Shown here piece after piece: positions 51,286 to 59,173 of a stretch of DNA of 64,000 nt; the stretch's first letter is position 1; every line of letters begins with the position of its first letter. The translations under genes were made by a program, and so were the position numbers. The stretch lies in contig PNAE01000007.1 in NCBI GenBank assembly GCA_003169895.1, positions 799,625-863,624 on the forward strand. The letters run 5' to 3'. Origin of the DNA: Gemmatimonadota bacterium (GTDB lineage Bacteria; Gemmatimonadota; Gemmatimonadetes; Gemmatimonadales; GWC2-71-9). The notes beneath the pieces are model-generated. The model saw only the letters and a list, made by a program, of their open reading frames with translations. It ran no database searches and was not told where the DNA came from.

Positions 51286-51831
51286 GTGACCGAATTGGCC
51301 GCGCCCCAGATTTCGTCCCTGATGGAAGCCCTGCCGGGCATAGCGGCCGTATTGCGCAGTCCGGTGGCTAACGCGATGGTGGCCCTGTCGCGGTCGGCTG
51401 CGGGGTTGGAGGAATTCACCTTCGGCCACGCCGAGGAACTCCTGCGATTCGGCGTCCGGCGCAACCTGCTCACCCCCGAGGAGGTCGAGAAGGTTCTCGA
51501 CGAGCTGCGTGAAGTCGTCTCGAAGCGGCCGGCGAAGCCGGTACCGCCAGCGCCGAAGAAGGTGGTTGCGGCGGCCAAGCCGGACGTTCCGAAGGTGCCG
51601 CACCGGCCCAAGGGGATCCAGCTCAAGCCGGTTCCCAAGTATCCGCCGGCGCCGATCGCCGCGTCCAAGCCAAAACCGGCTCTGCCGGTCAAGAAGGCTG
51701 TGGCGAAGAAGGCCGCGCCGGCCAAGTCGGCACCGCGCAAGCCGGTCGCCAAGGCCAGCAAGAAGGTCCTCCATCACAAGCCGACCCATCACAAGGCGAG
51801 CCATCACAAGCCAAGCCACAAGAAACGCTAG
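51286..51831 (+). CDS. protein with histone-H1-like Lys/Ala/Pro/His tail
   Basis: 181 aa from GTG 51286. The N-terminal 80 residues are helical ([62 protein letters not shown]). The C-terminal 100 residues are basic and repetitive, with [20 protein letters not shown] and a terminal run of HHKP/HHKA units. Such tails occur in bacterial H1-like and PHA-granule (PhaF-like) proteins that bind DNA. The sequence does not identify which. Overlaps the convergent MCP gene by 4 bp. Confidence 0.7.
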   Translation: MTELAAPQISSLMEALPGIAAVLRSPVANAMVALSRSAAGLEEFTFGHAEELLRFGVRRNLLTPEEVEKVLDELREVVSKRPAKPVPPAPKKVVAAAKPDVPKVPHRPKGIQLKPVPKYPPAPIAASKPKPALPVKKAVAKKAAPAKSAPRKPVAKASKKVLHHKPTHHKASHHKPSHKKR

Positions 51832-53486
51832 ACGCGGAAGCCTTTGACCAATCGGGTCAGTCGATCGGCGGTGCTCACCACGGTGGTCGCCGCCGTCGCG
51901 ATTTCCTGGGTCGCGGTCGACTGCTCCTCGGCGGAGTCGGTGACCGCCTGCGCGGCGTAGGCGTTCGCTTGCGCCGAGCGCGCCACATCCGCCGCCGTGC
52001 CCGTCAGGCGGTCGGCCAGTTCACGATGCGCGGCGGCCTCGCGCGCCACGGTCCCGGCCGCCTGGCTCACCTCTTCCACCGCCTTGACGATTTCCGCGAG
52101 TGCACGAGTGACGCCATCGGCCACGTCCTCGACGCCAGCCACCCGGTCCTTGCCTGCGGCCACCGTATCAGCCACCAGGTGAACCTGTTCCTGGAGCGTT
52201 GCGACCGTCTTGGCGATGCGGCGCGCTCCCTCGGCGCTGGTCTCCGCCAGCTGGCGGATCTCCCCAGCCACGATCGCGAACCCATCCCCGGCCTCACCGG
52301 CCCGTGCCGCCTCGATCGCTGCGTTCAGCGCCAGGAGTTCCGTCTGGGCGGCGAGTTGTCCGGTGAGTGACACGAATTCCTGGACGGCGGCAGCGGCTCC
52401 GGTGAGCCGATCGACCGAACTCGTGGTGCGCTCGACGACCTCATGGAGTTCCAGCAGGGTCGCCGACGCCGCGCCGAGATGGCCCTGGTGCGTCGCGGCG
52501 GTCCGCCTGATGGCGTCGGCGACGCCGACCACTCGCTGACCTGCTCCGGCACTGCGCGCCGCTGCGGCTCGCAGGTCGCCCAGCAACGCGTCGCCTTCGC
52601 GCATCGCGTCCGCTTGATGCTCGGCACTCGCCGACACCTCGGCGATCGCTCGGGACACGTGGCGAGCACTGTCGGAGAGTTCGCTGGATCGTGCCGAGAG
52701 CTGCGATGCGTTCTCGGTAAGGCTCGCCGAGACGTCCGCCACGCTGCCCACGATCCCGCGCAACCCCTCGCTCATCCGCTGCACGGCGGCAGCCAGCAAG
52801 CCCAGCTCCTTGGGCATCGGGCCCACGTCGATCGGCCGCAGGTCACCGGCGCCGACGCGCTCGGTGGCGCGCACCAGTCGGCGCAGCGGTAATACCACCG
52901 CACGCACGGTCGCGACGGCGGAGGCGACACCGAGCATCAGGGCCGCAGCAAACAGCAGCCACACGATCTTGCGGCGCTGCTCGCTCGCGAGCTGGAGCCG
53001 GGAATCGCGATCGGTCGCGCCGGATTCCTGCACCGCGAGCAACGCACGCACCTCGTCCAACAGCGAGTCGGCCACCACGTTGCGCCGTCGCTCATTCGGC
53101 TCGGCACCGCCCGGCGAGCGGCGCTCGAGCTCTCCGGCGAATGAAGTGACCCGATTCGCAACCCGGCGCTCGGCTGCTGTGAGCTCGAACCGCTGATACG
53201 ACTGGCTGGCCGCGCCGAGCGCCACGAACGACGAATCGAGCCGTTCCTGGTACAGCGAGTCGGGATGCAAGGCGAGGACGTCACCAGCGCGGACCGCGGT
53301 AACCACATCGTGGGTGATGGTCTGCGCCAGGACGTTGCGCTCCCGCAGCGTCACCAGTTCGGCGCGCACAGCGTCGCTGAGCGAGTTCATCGCCGATACG
53401 CCGAGCAGCGTCATGGCGAAGACAAGCAGCAGCAGCAGCGTCGTCCCGGCGGTGACCCGGCTCCGCAACGAGGGGAGGTCGGTCAT
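51828..53486 (-). CDS. methyl-accepting chemotaxis protein
   Basis: 552-aa chemoreceptor. Membrane helices at about 14-34 and 171-193 flank a small periplasmic four-helix-type sensor. A HAMP domain ([22 protein letters not shown]) follows, then the signalling coiled coil with the conserved hairpin tip [31 protein letters not shown]. Methylation helices lie on either side. No che genes are in the window, so it probably feeds a system elsewhere. Confidence 0.95.
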   Translation of the reverse strand: MTDLPSLRSRVTAGTTLLLLLVFAMTLLGVSAMNSLSDAVRAELVTLRERNVLAQTITHDVVTAVRAGDVLALHPDSLYQERLDSSFVALGAASQSYQRFELTAAERRVANRVTSFAGELERRSPGGAEPNERRRNVVADSLLDEVRALLAVQESGATDRDSRLQLASEQRRKIVWLLFAAALMLGVASAVATVRAVVLPLRRLVRATERVGAGDLRPIDVGPMPKELGLLAAAVQRMSEGLRGIVGSVADVSASLTENASQLSARSSELSDSARHVSRAIAEVSASAEHQADAMREGDALLGDLRAAAARSAGAGQRVVGVADAIRRTAATHQGHLGAASATLLELHEVVERTTSSVDRLTGAAAAVQEFVSLTGQLAAQTELLALNAAIEAARAGEAGDGFAIVAGEIRQLAETSAEGARRIAKTVATLQEQVHLVADTVAAGKDRVAGVEDVADGVTRALAEIVKAVEEVSQAAGTVAREAAAHRELADRLTGTAADVARSAQANAYAAQAVTDSAEEQSTATQEIATAATTVVSTADRLTRLVKGFRV

Positions 53487-53513
53487 GCCGACACGGCGGC
53501 TTCCGCCAACAAG

Positions 53514-53720
53514 TTAGGCGCTGACCTTCTTGACGTTCGCGGCCTGGAGTCCCTTCGGCCCTTCCACAATGTCGAATTCGACACTGTCACCCTCGGCCAG
53601 CGAGCGAAAACCGCTTGCCTCGATCGCCGAAAAATGCACAAACACGTCCTTGCCGCCTTCCTGTGCGATGAACCCGAAGCCCTTCGCATCATTGAACCAC
53701 TTCACGGTGCCTTTCGGCAT
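53514..53720 (-). CDS. csp: cold-shock protein
   Basis: 68-aa OB-fold RNA chaperone of the CspA family. RNP1-like KGFGFIAQ and RNP2-like VFVHFSAIE motifs are present. ATG 53720 has GGAGG about 10 nt upstream. The upstream frame of 53 codons is rejected as leader sequence, which may contain the long 5' UTR common in csp genes. Confidence 0.96.
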   Translation of the reverse strand: MPKGTVKWFNDAKGFGFIAQEGGKDVFVHFSAIEASGFRSLAEGDSVEFDIVEGPKGLQAANVKKVSA

Positions 53721-53805
53721 TGCGGATGATCCTCCAGCATCGAGTTGAATCGTAAAGCCGCGCAGTAACGATGCGATCCCGGGGCTCGGGGTGCAAGACT
53801 CAAGG

Positions 53806-53945
53806 GCAGCCCAAGGCCAGAAGCCCGAACGGATGAGCCCAGACGGTACGCTCGGCCGTGGCGGCGCGGAGGCTCGCACTGAACTGCGCCTTGGGTCTCG
53901 GGATCTTCAGCTTTGGGCTCTGGGCTCTGGGCTCTGGGCTAGTCC
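53806..53945. repeat. TGGGCTC heptamers with AGCCCA partners
   Basis: Four tandem TGGGCTC units at 53914-53941 and several complementary AGCCC/GAGCCCAGA segments at 53806-53845. Located in the 243-bp divergent interval between csp and the gene at 53964, so unlike the other elements it is at 5' rather than 3' ends. Apart from this repeat the gap shows no gene. Confidence 0.65.
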
Positions 53946-53963
53946 CACGCTATCATCCCAATC

Positions 53964-54578
53964 ATGTCAGTCCCCACCGCACTGGTCATCCGTACTTTCG
54001 CCGATCATGCCGAGGCGCTGGCGCATTGCATCCTGCGGGCTGGCGACGCGCCACGGATCCTGGCTTACGACGACACGGTCGGGTGTCCGGTGGAGCAATC
54101 GCTTGCGGCGCTGGAATGGACCCGGGTCGTCGGGCTCCTGCCGGACGATGATATGCTGCACGCCGCCCGGCTGACCAGTGAGACCGCTGCGGCGGTCGTC
54201 GAGCGGAAGACCGCTGAAGGCCGGCGATGGGTGTTTCTGGGGCCGCGGCTGGACGCTCCGCCCGTCGACGCCTTCGAAGGGGAGCTGATCCTCGAAGAGC
54301 CGGGAGTGGTGGGCATTGCGTTTGGTGAGCGGGCAATGGCATTGGCGCATTTTCTCCGGGCGACCGGCGGCGGTGGCGCGTTGCTGGCGCAGCTGGGGAA
54401 GCGTGCACCGGAACTCCGGCACATGCGTCGCTGGCTCGCCCCGATCGTGCAGGAGCTGGACGGTTCGCGCCGGCTGATCGCCGGATGGTTCGCGGCCTCG
54501 TCTGGAGGCGCACTGTTCATCGGCGACGACGCTGGTGAGACCACGCATCGTTACATCGAAGTGGGCATCGATTCGTGA
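53964..54578 (+). CDS. hypothetical protein
   Basis: 204 aa, predicted soluble alpha/beta, starting MSVPTALVIRTFADHAEALAHCIL. No family recognised. The segment GVVGIAFGERAMALAHFLRATGGGGALLAQL might be a nucleotide-binding loop but lacks the Walker pattern. Its stop overlaps the next start (GTGA), so both genes are co-translated. Confidence 0.65.
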   Translation: MSVPTALVIRTFADHAEALAHCILRAGDAPRILAYDDTVGCPVEQSLAALEWTRVVGLLPDDDMLHAARLTSETAAAVVERKTAEGRRWVFLGPRLDAPPVDAFEGELILEEPGVVGIAFGERAMALAHFLRATGGGGALLAQLGKRAPELRHMRRWLAPIVQELDGSRRLIAGWFAASSGGALFIGDDAGETTHRYIEVGIDS

Positions 54579-55150
54579 CACGAAGCGCCCGAATTTCCGG
54601 CGTGATCATGGTGCTGGCCGCCGCAGTGGTGTCGCGGTCGACCGCGCAGTCATCTATCAGCGACATCCTGATCGTGGACTCGCTGACCCCCGCCAAGATG
54701 CAGTTGCGCGACTACGTCGCCCAGTTGCGGGACACGCTCACGATGGTCGAGTCGATCCGCGCCCGAATCACGCGGGCGAACGCGTCCGGCATGAACTCGG
54801 TGGTGCTCTCGAGTGGCCGACAACTGGGGAGGAGTTGCCACGCCAGCGTGACCATGATCGAGACGACCGAGCAACGCGTCGGGATGATGAAGACCAGTGA
54901 TGTCCGCGGCGACCAGGCGCTGGCATCGTTTCGCGCGGGCCTCGCGACCCTCGCCGACAACATGCGGCTCTGTCAGCGCGACGACAGTGGCATGATGGTG
55001 AGCGCTTCTCCCGATCGCAAGCGCATCCAGCAAGTCGCCACTGCGGCGCGGGATGCCATCATGCAGTACGACCAGGTCCGCGACGCATTGCTCAGGCTGC
55101 TCGGCATCAATTTGCCGGTCAACAGCTACGTCCGGCCGCCGCAGCACTGA
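54575..55150 (+). CDS. secreted hypothetical protein
   Basis: 191 aa from GTG 54575. Signal peptide residues 1-24 (ending STAQ). The mature protein is helical (AKMQLRDYVAQLRDTLTMVESIRARI, QALASFRAGLATLADNMRLC) with a Cys pair (Cys88-like in GRSCHAS and in MRLCQRDD) that may form a disulfide. No family recognised. Its stop is the edge of a 99-nt three-way-junction sequence. Confidence 0.68.
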   Translation: MTRSARISGVIMVLAAAVVSRSTAQSSISDILIVDSLTPAKMQLRDYVAQLRDTLTMVESIRARITRANASGMNSVVLSSGRQLGRSCHASVTMIETTEQRVGMMKTSDVRGDQALASFRAGLATLADNMRLCQRDDSGMMVSASPDRKRIQQVATAARDAIMQYDQVRDALLRLLGINLPVNSYVRPPQH

Positions 55151-55247
55151 TTCGAGCCAATGTGGGTTTGTGGATCAACATCTCCACATGGCGTGGAGAA
55201 GCTCGCCAAGCACCACGCAGGCAGCGAGTTTGAACCCACATCGAATC
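55149..55247. repeat. three-way-junction palindromic element
   Basis: Outer stem GATTCGA/TCGAATC (55149-55155 with 55241-55247) continues, after a 5-nt bulge, as TGTGGGTT/AACCCACA (55161-55168 with 55233-55240). Inside are two hairpins: TCTCCAC/GTGGAGA (55181-55187, 55193-55199) and CTCGC/GCGAG (55202-55206, 55224-55228). It starts at the stop codon of the preceding gene. Either a folded 3' UTR or a small palindromic mobile-type repeat. Confidence 0.65.
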
Positions 55248-55297
55248 CACCTTGTGATGAGCTAACCCGAATAAAATCAGGCACTTGCGCGATTTCT

Positions 55298-55501
55298 GCG
55301 GGACCATAGCTTGATCAGGGAGTACCGATGGGGCGTTTCGCACGTCTCATCCTCTCCGATCTGGCGCCTCGGAGAGCCGTGCGAGCGAGTGGTCCGCGAG
55401 CCGCTCTGACCCGCAGCGCTGATGTTGCCGCAGCGCCCCCGAGCGCCGCGCCGACATTCGAAGCGGTCGACCAGCCTGTCTGGTCGGCCGTTTCTTTTTT
55501 T
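55298..55501 (+). ncRNA. candidate structured small RNA
   Basis: The plus strand can form a long imperfect hairpin: a GCGGGACCA/TGGTCCGC base, CGCACG/CGTGCG and CTCTCCGA/TCGGAGAG towards the tip (about 55298-55400). A GCGCTG/CAGCGC hairpin and an intrinsic terminator at 55463-55501 follow. A 61-codon open frame here runs through the terminator and is probably not used. The RNA does not match 6S, tmRNA, RNase P or SRP RNA by eye. The start is uncertain and no clear promoter was found. Confidence 0.4.
55463..55501 (+). terminator. intrinsic terminator
   Basis: 12-pair stem (55463-55474 with 55480-55491, two G-T pairs), 5-nt loop, followed by TTTCTTTTTTT. This is the only classical Rho-independent terminator with a T-run that I saw in the window. 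It ends rightward transcription just before the convergent HD-domain gene. Confidence 0.85.
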
Positions 55502-55543
55502 GGCAAGCGGTGAGCGCGAACAAACCGACGACCCGCTCACCTC

Positions 55544-56530
55544 TCACCCTTCTCGTCCAAAGTCCATCTTCGCCTTCAGCATCCAGCGATTGTCCAACTG
55601 CCATACCCGCTTCGTTGAGACGCGCACCCCTTCCGGGAAGAACTCCCTGGACGCGTACGCTTCGGTGATCGACGCGGTCTTCGCGCTCGCGTCATCGGCG
55701 AAGTGGAGGATTTCCGCTTCGAGCGTCAGCGGCTTCACGGGCGCGCCGAATTCCAGGTGGCCGTGATGCGACAGGATGAAGTGTTCGAGGATCAGCTGCT
55801 CCTCCGATGTGCATGGCGGGCTCGGTGCCTGCTGTATCGCCTGCTGCAGCATGATCACGCCCTGCACGACGTGGCCGACCAGCCGCCCGCGTTCCGTGGT
55901 GTCGAACGCCCCTGATTCCCAGCTGTAGCACTCGAGCTTGCCGATGTCGTGCAGGAGCACCCCTGCCACGACCAGTTCAATGTCGGCCTTGGCGACCCGC
56001 GCGATCTGCAGTCCAATCGCGAGGACCTCGCACGTGTGTTGCAGCAACCCACCGAGCTTCGCGTGGTGGCCGGTGCCCGGCGCGCCGGGGCACTCCTCGT
56101 ACCGTTCGCGAAATGCGTCGTCGCGGAAGAAGAGATCCAGCACCGCCCGCAGTCGGGGCGCCGTGAGTTCCTCGCGCTTTTCATCGATGAACTGCCAATA
56201 TTTGTCCACCGGGCCAACACTCGGCACCAGGTCGGCGAGCGGAACGCTCCCCTTGGGAAGCGCGCGGACCGAGACCGCCTCGAGCTGGTTGCTGTCCCGG
56301 TATGTCGTCACCTTGCCGACCACCTGGACCAGCATCCCCTTGGACAGGCCGCGGAGCATTTCATCTCGCCCCGCCCAGAACGGCGCCGACTCGATCCGGC
56401 CAGTGCGGTTGCCAAGCAGGAGAGTGGTGCGGGGATGCTCGCCACCCTTGGGGACGAGGTCGAGCACCACGAGCGGGTGGTGCACGTCGTCGCCAGGAAC
56501 GAGGGCGGGGATGTCGAGTAGCTGGGTCAT
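55544..56530 (-). CDS. YhaM-like 3'-5' exoribonuclease (OB fold + HD domain)
   Basis: 328 aa from ATG 56530; an ATG at 56557 would add 9 residues and overlap the divergent gene. An N-terminal OB fold (about 15-95, LLLGNRTGRIESAPFW) precedes an HD phosphohydrolase domain. Its metal ligands are visible in HAKLGGLLQHTCEV, LLHDIGK (His194-Asp195) and ILSHHGHLEFG. This order is that of YhaM/CBF1 RNases, which trim single-stranded RNA 3' ends. Size fits (YhaM about 315 aa). Confidence 0.9.
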   Translation of the reverse strand: MTQLLDIPALVPGDDVHHPLVVLDLVPKGGEHPRTTLLLGNRTGRIESAPFWAGRDEMLRGLSKGMLVQVVGKVTTYRDSNQLEAVSVRALPKGSVPLADLVPSVGPVDKYWQFIDEKREELTAPRLRAVLDLFFRDDAFRERYEECPGAPGTGHHAKLGGLLQHTCEVLAIGLQIARVAKADIELVVAGVLLHDIGKLECYSWESGAFDTTERGRLVGHVVQGVIMLQQAIQQAPSPPCTSEEQLILEHFILSHHGHLEFGAPVKPLTLEAEILHFADDASAKTASITEAYASREFFPEGVRVSTKRVWQLDNRWMLKAKMDFGREG

Positions 56531-56555
56531 GGACGATAGTAAGCTATTTTTCTCC

Positions 56556-56879
56556 ATGCGCCCGCTTCATGTCCAGCTGCTCGTTTCTGATGCCAACCGC
56601 GAGGATGTCGTCGCGCTGCGTGACGTGTTGCGCGGTGCCGGTCATGTGGTCGTAGATGAGGAAGTGGCGCAGTTACCCGACGGTGTACCGTCTGGTCCGG
56701 ACTTCGTGGTCACCGAAGGAGCGGCGCTGCCGACTCCCGAAACTCTCGCCGCCGCCGAAAAGCGCCACTTGCGGGCCGTGTTGCGCTTCACCGGCGGAAA
56801 CAAGCGGCAGGCGGCGCTGTCGCTGGGCATCGCGAGATCCACGCTGCTGGCGAAAATCCGGAAATACCAACTGGAGTGA
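56556..56879 (+). CDS. small Fis-type HTH protein
   Basis: 107 aa. The last 45 residues (AAAEKRHLRAVLRFTGGNKRQAAL, SLGIARSTLLAKIRKYQLE) are the HTH_8 DNA-binding domain found at the end of NtrC-type regulators. The N-terminal 60 residues (MRPLHVQLLVSDANREDVVALRDVLRGAGHVVVDEE) are too short for a receiver or AAA+ domain. It is either a compact regulator or a truncated response regulator. Its start lies only 25 bp from the divergent HD gene's start. Confidence 0.75.
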   Translation: MRPLHVQLLVSDANREDVVALRDVLRGAGHVVVDEEVAQLPDGVPSGPDFVVTEGAALPTPETLAAAEKRHLRAVLRFTGGNKRQAALSLGIARSTLLAKIRKYQLE

Positions 56880-56896
56880 GCCGTAACGCGTTGACG

Positions 56897-59053
56897 TCAA
56901 CCGACGCGAGTGCGCTGGCGGTCCACTTCATCCAGTTGCTCACCCGGTTCGGCGAACTTCGCCGCGATGTCGAGCCATGAACGAGCCTCTGCCGCCGCCA
57001 CGCGCCGCATGGCGTTCTCGCTGGCCAGCAGCGCATAGTAGTACGTCATGGCGCGTTCGTGCCCGCGCTCGGCGTGCCGGGCGATCTCGCCGGCCACGTC
57101 GCCGATCTCCGCGTCGGGCGTGATCGCCTCCAGCGCCATCGCGATGGCGCGGTGTGTCTCGGTGCGGCGCGACTTGGTGAGCGTGCCGCGCACGACGGAG
57201 GCGATGACGGGGTGCGCACAGGAGTACCGTCCGTCATCTTCGCGCAATAGCAGACGCTCCACCAATTCATCGCACAAGGCCGAAGCGCGCAGTCGCGAAA
57301 CGCCGTGCACCTGGGATAGAAGCGCCGGGCGACACGATTCGCCGTACACGGCGGTGGTCGCCACGAAGTCGCGCATCTCGGAGGGAATGCGCGCAATCCG
57401 CGCGACGAGCACATCGCGCACCGCCGGAGGGACTGGCACGGCGTCGTCATGGTCGGCCGCGCCGTTGCCCCATGCGAACCATTCCCCAGAGTCGACGTCG
57501 ATGCCGAGCGCGCCCCCGGCGACCAGCAGCTTGAGCGATTCGACCACGTGGAGCGGGTTGCCGTCGGTCGCGTGATGCAGGCCCGCGGCCAGCCGCGTGA
57601 TGCGCTCATCGGTGTGAAGCGCACCCGATTCGCACACGAGCTGGCGCACCTCGTCCTCGGTGAGCGGCGTCATCGGAATGACGCTCGCCCCTGCCCCGGC
57701 TCTCAGCGCGCGGAAGAGCCGCGCCGCGGGAGCTTCCCGGTCGAGGTCACCGAGCCGCACGGTGAGCACCAGGGCCACGGACGCGGCAGCGAGGCGCTGC
57801 ATGAGGAAGTGCACCAGCGTGCATGTGTCGCCGTCGCACCACTGCAAGTCGTCGATCAGGAGCACGACCGGCGCTTCGTCGGCGAGCGCAAGCAGGAGTT
57901 GCGCGACCGCCTCGAACAGTCGCGAACGTTCGGCGGTGTCGGTCGCCTGTCCGGGCGCCGGTAGTCCGCGGTATGTCTGGTGAAGTTCCGGCAACAGGCG
58001 AGCAACCTCGGCGAGATACGCCGGCGCGGTGCCCCCGATGCCCGGCGCATCGCGTGCGCAGCGCAACGCTTCGACCATCGAACCGTACGGAATGTCCATC
58101 TCGGCATCGTGTCCGCGACCGCGCAGGACGGTACCTCCCTGCGCGCGGATCCACCGCAACCAGTCTTCGGCGAGTCGTGTCTTGCCCATCCCCACTTCAC
58201 CTTCAAGCAGCACAATCCGCCCCGTGCCCTCGGACACGTCGCGCCAGACGTCGGTGAGTACGCGCCACTGCCGTTCGCGGCCGATCAAACTCGGTGCAAA
58301 CTCCGGAGTGGTGCGCGCCGGCGCGTGGCCGTGGCGCCGCCGCTGAGCCGGATCCGCCTCGAGCCGCTGCTTGAGCGCGACCAGCGCGGCGCTCGGGTGC
58401 GATGGGCCTTCCTGGCGCGCGCGGTCGACGTGGGCGCGTACGAGCGCGAGGGCGGCGGCGTGATCGCCCGCCATGAGTTCCGACTCGGCGACCAGGCGCA
58501 CCGCCTCATCGGAGCGCGGCTCGTGTCCGAGCCACCGGGCACCGAGCATCGCCGCCTCGCGCCAGCGCGATGCCGCCATCGCGTCGCGTACCGCTGTGCG
58601 CAACGCCTGCACGTGGCGTTGCAGGAGCATCGCGCGCGTGCGGTCGACCCATTCTTCGTACACCGGGGAGCGCGGCACCGTAATGCCGGTCATGAACTGG
58701 GCGACATCGAACACGGCGGCCACCGCAGGCGAACTCTTGCAGGCGGCGAGGAACTCGCGCACGTCGCATTCCACTTCGCCGACGAGTTCAACCCGGTCGC
58801 GATTGGCACGCAATCCGTCGCCGAGCAGGCTGCGCAGTTGGGTGAGCGCCTGCCGGAGCGACGCATGGGCGGCCTTCTCGCTGGAATCCCCCCACAACAG
58901 GGTTGCCAACTCATCGCGTGAATGTGCGCCGGGCTCGAGCGTGAGATAGGACAGGAGGGCGAGACTCTTCGCGGTGCGCAGCGTCGCCGCCGGCGATCCC
59001 GGAGGGCGCACCACCGCAGCCGGCCCCATCAGGTTCAGCACGACGCGCGCCAC
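56897..59053 (-). CDS. SARP/AAA-type transcriptional regulator
   Basis: 718 aa from GTG 59053 (GAGGAGG 5 nt upstream). An N-terminal OmpR-like winged helix (about 22-100: AKSLALLSYLTLEPGAHSRDELATLLWGD) is followed by a bacterial transcriptional activation (BTAD) helical domain (about 100-235) and an AAA_16 ATPase. Walker A is GEVGMGKT (285-292) and Walker B is VVLLIDDLQWCD. The C-terminal helical region may be TPR-like, and the protein ends soon after it (EQLDEVDRQRTRVG), shorter than many LuxR-type LAL relatives. Divergent from the GAF-HlyD operon, which it probably controls. Confidence 0.9.
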   Translation of the reverse strand: MARVVLNLMGPAAVVRPPGSPAATLRTAKSLALLSYLTLEPGAHSRDELATLLWGDSSEKAAHASLRQALTQLRSLLGDGLRANRDRVELVGEVECDVREFLAACKSSPAVAAVFDVAQFMTGITVPRSPVYEEWVDRTRAMLLQRHVQALRTAVRDAMAASRWREAAMLGARWLGHEPRSDEAVRLVAESELMAGDHAAALALVRAHVDRARQEGPSHPSAALVALKQRLEADPAQRRRHGHAPARTTPEFAPSLIGRERQWRVLTDVWRDVSEGTGRIVLLEGEVGMGKTRLAEDWLRWIRAQGGTVLRGRGHDAEMDIPYGSMVEALRCARDAPGIGGTAPAYLAEVARLLPELHQTYRGLPAPGQATDTAERSRLFEAVAQLLLALADEAPVVLLIDDLQWCDGDTCTLVHFLMQRLAAASVALVLTVRLGDLDREAPAARLFRALRAGAGASVIPMTPLTEDEVRQLVCESGALHTDERITRLAAGLHHATDGNPLHVVESLKLLVAGGALGIDVDSGEWFAWGNGAADHDDAVPVPPAVRDVLVARIARIPSEMRDFVATTAVYGESCRPALLSQVHGVSRLRASALCDELVERLLLREDDGRYSCAHPVIASVVRGTLTKSRRTETHRAIAMALEAITPDAEIGDVAGEIARHAERGHERAMTYYYALLASENAMRRVAAAEARSWLDIAAKFAEPGEQLDEVDRQRTRVG

Positions 59054-59138
59054 GCGACCTCCTCACCGGCAGGCAGCAGAAGCTACCGGAACCGCACCAC
59101 TCCGCAAGGCGAGTAGCCCTCGACCGGTTGCCCCCTCC

Positions 59139-59168
59139 TTGACAGGTGTCGCGCTGACCCGCTACTAA
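59139..59168 (+). promoter_or_regulatory. promoter of the GAF-HlyD-M50 operon
   Basis: TTGACA (59139-59144), 18-nt spacer, TACTAA (59163-59168). The expected start of transcription falls on or next to GTG 59174, which would make the mRNA leaderless or nearly so. The -35 is perfect; the -10 is weak, as expected for a promoter needing an activator such as the divergent SARP protein. Confidence 0.45.
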
Positions 59169-59173
59169 AGGGC

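Noticed and set aside
55151-55260. tRNA or tmRNA-like fold
   Set aside because: The three-way junction lacks tRNA invariant positions (T-loop, anticodon-stem spacing, CCA) and the tmRNA tag and 3' end.
55328-55513. 61-codon plus-strand frame
   Set aside because: It runs through a strong intrinsic terminator and covers RNA-hairpin arms; no ribosome site.
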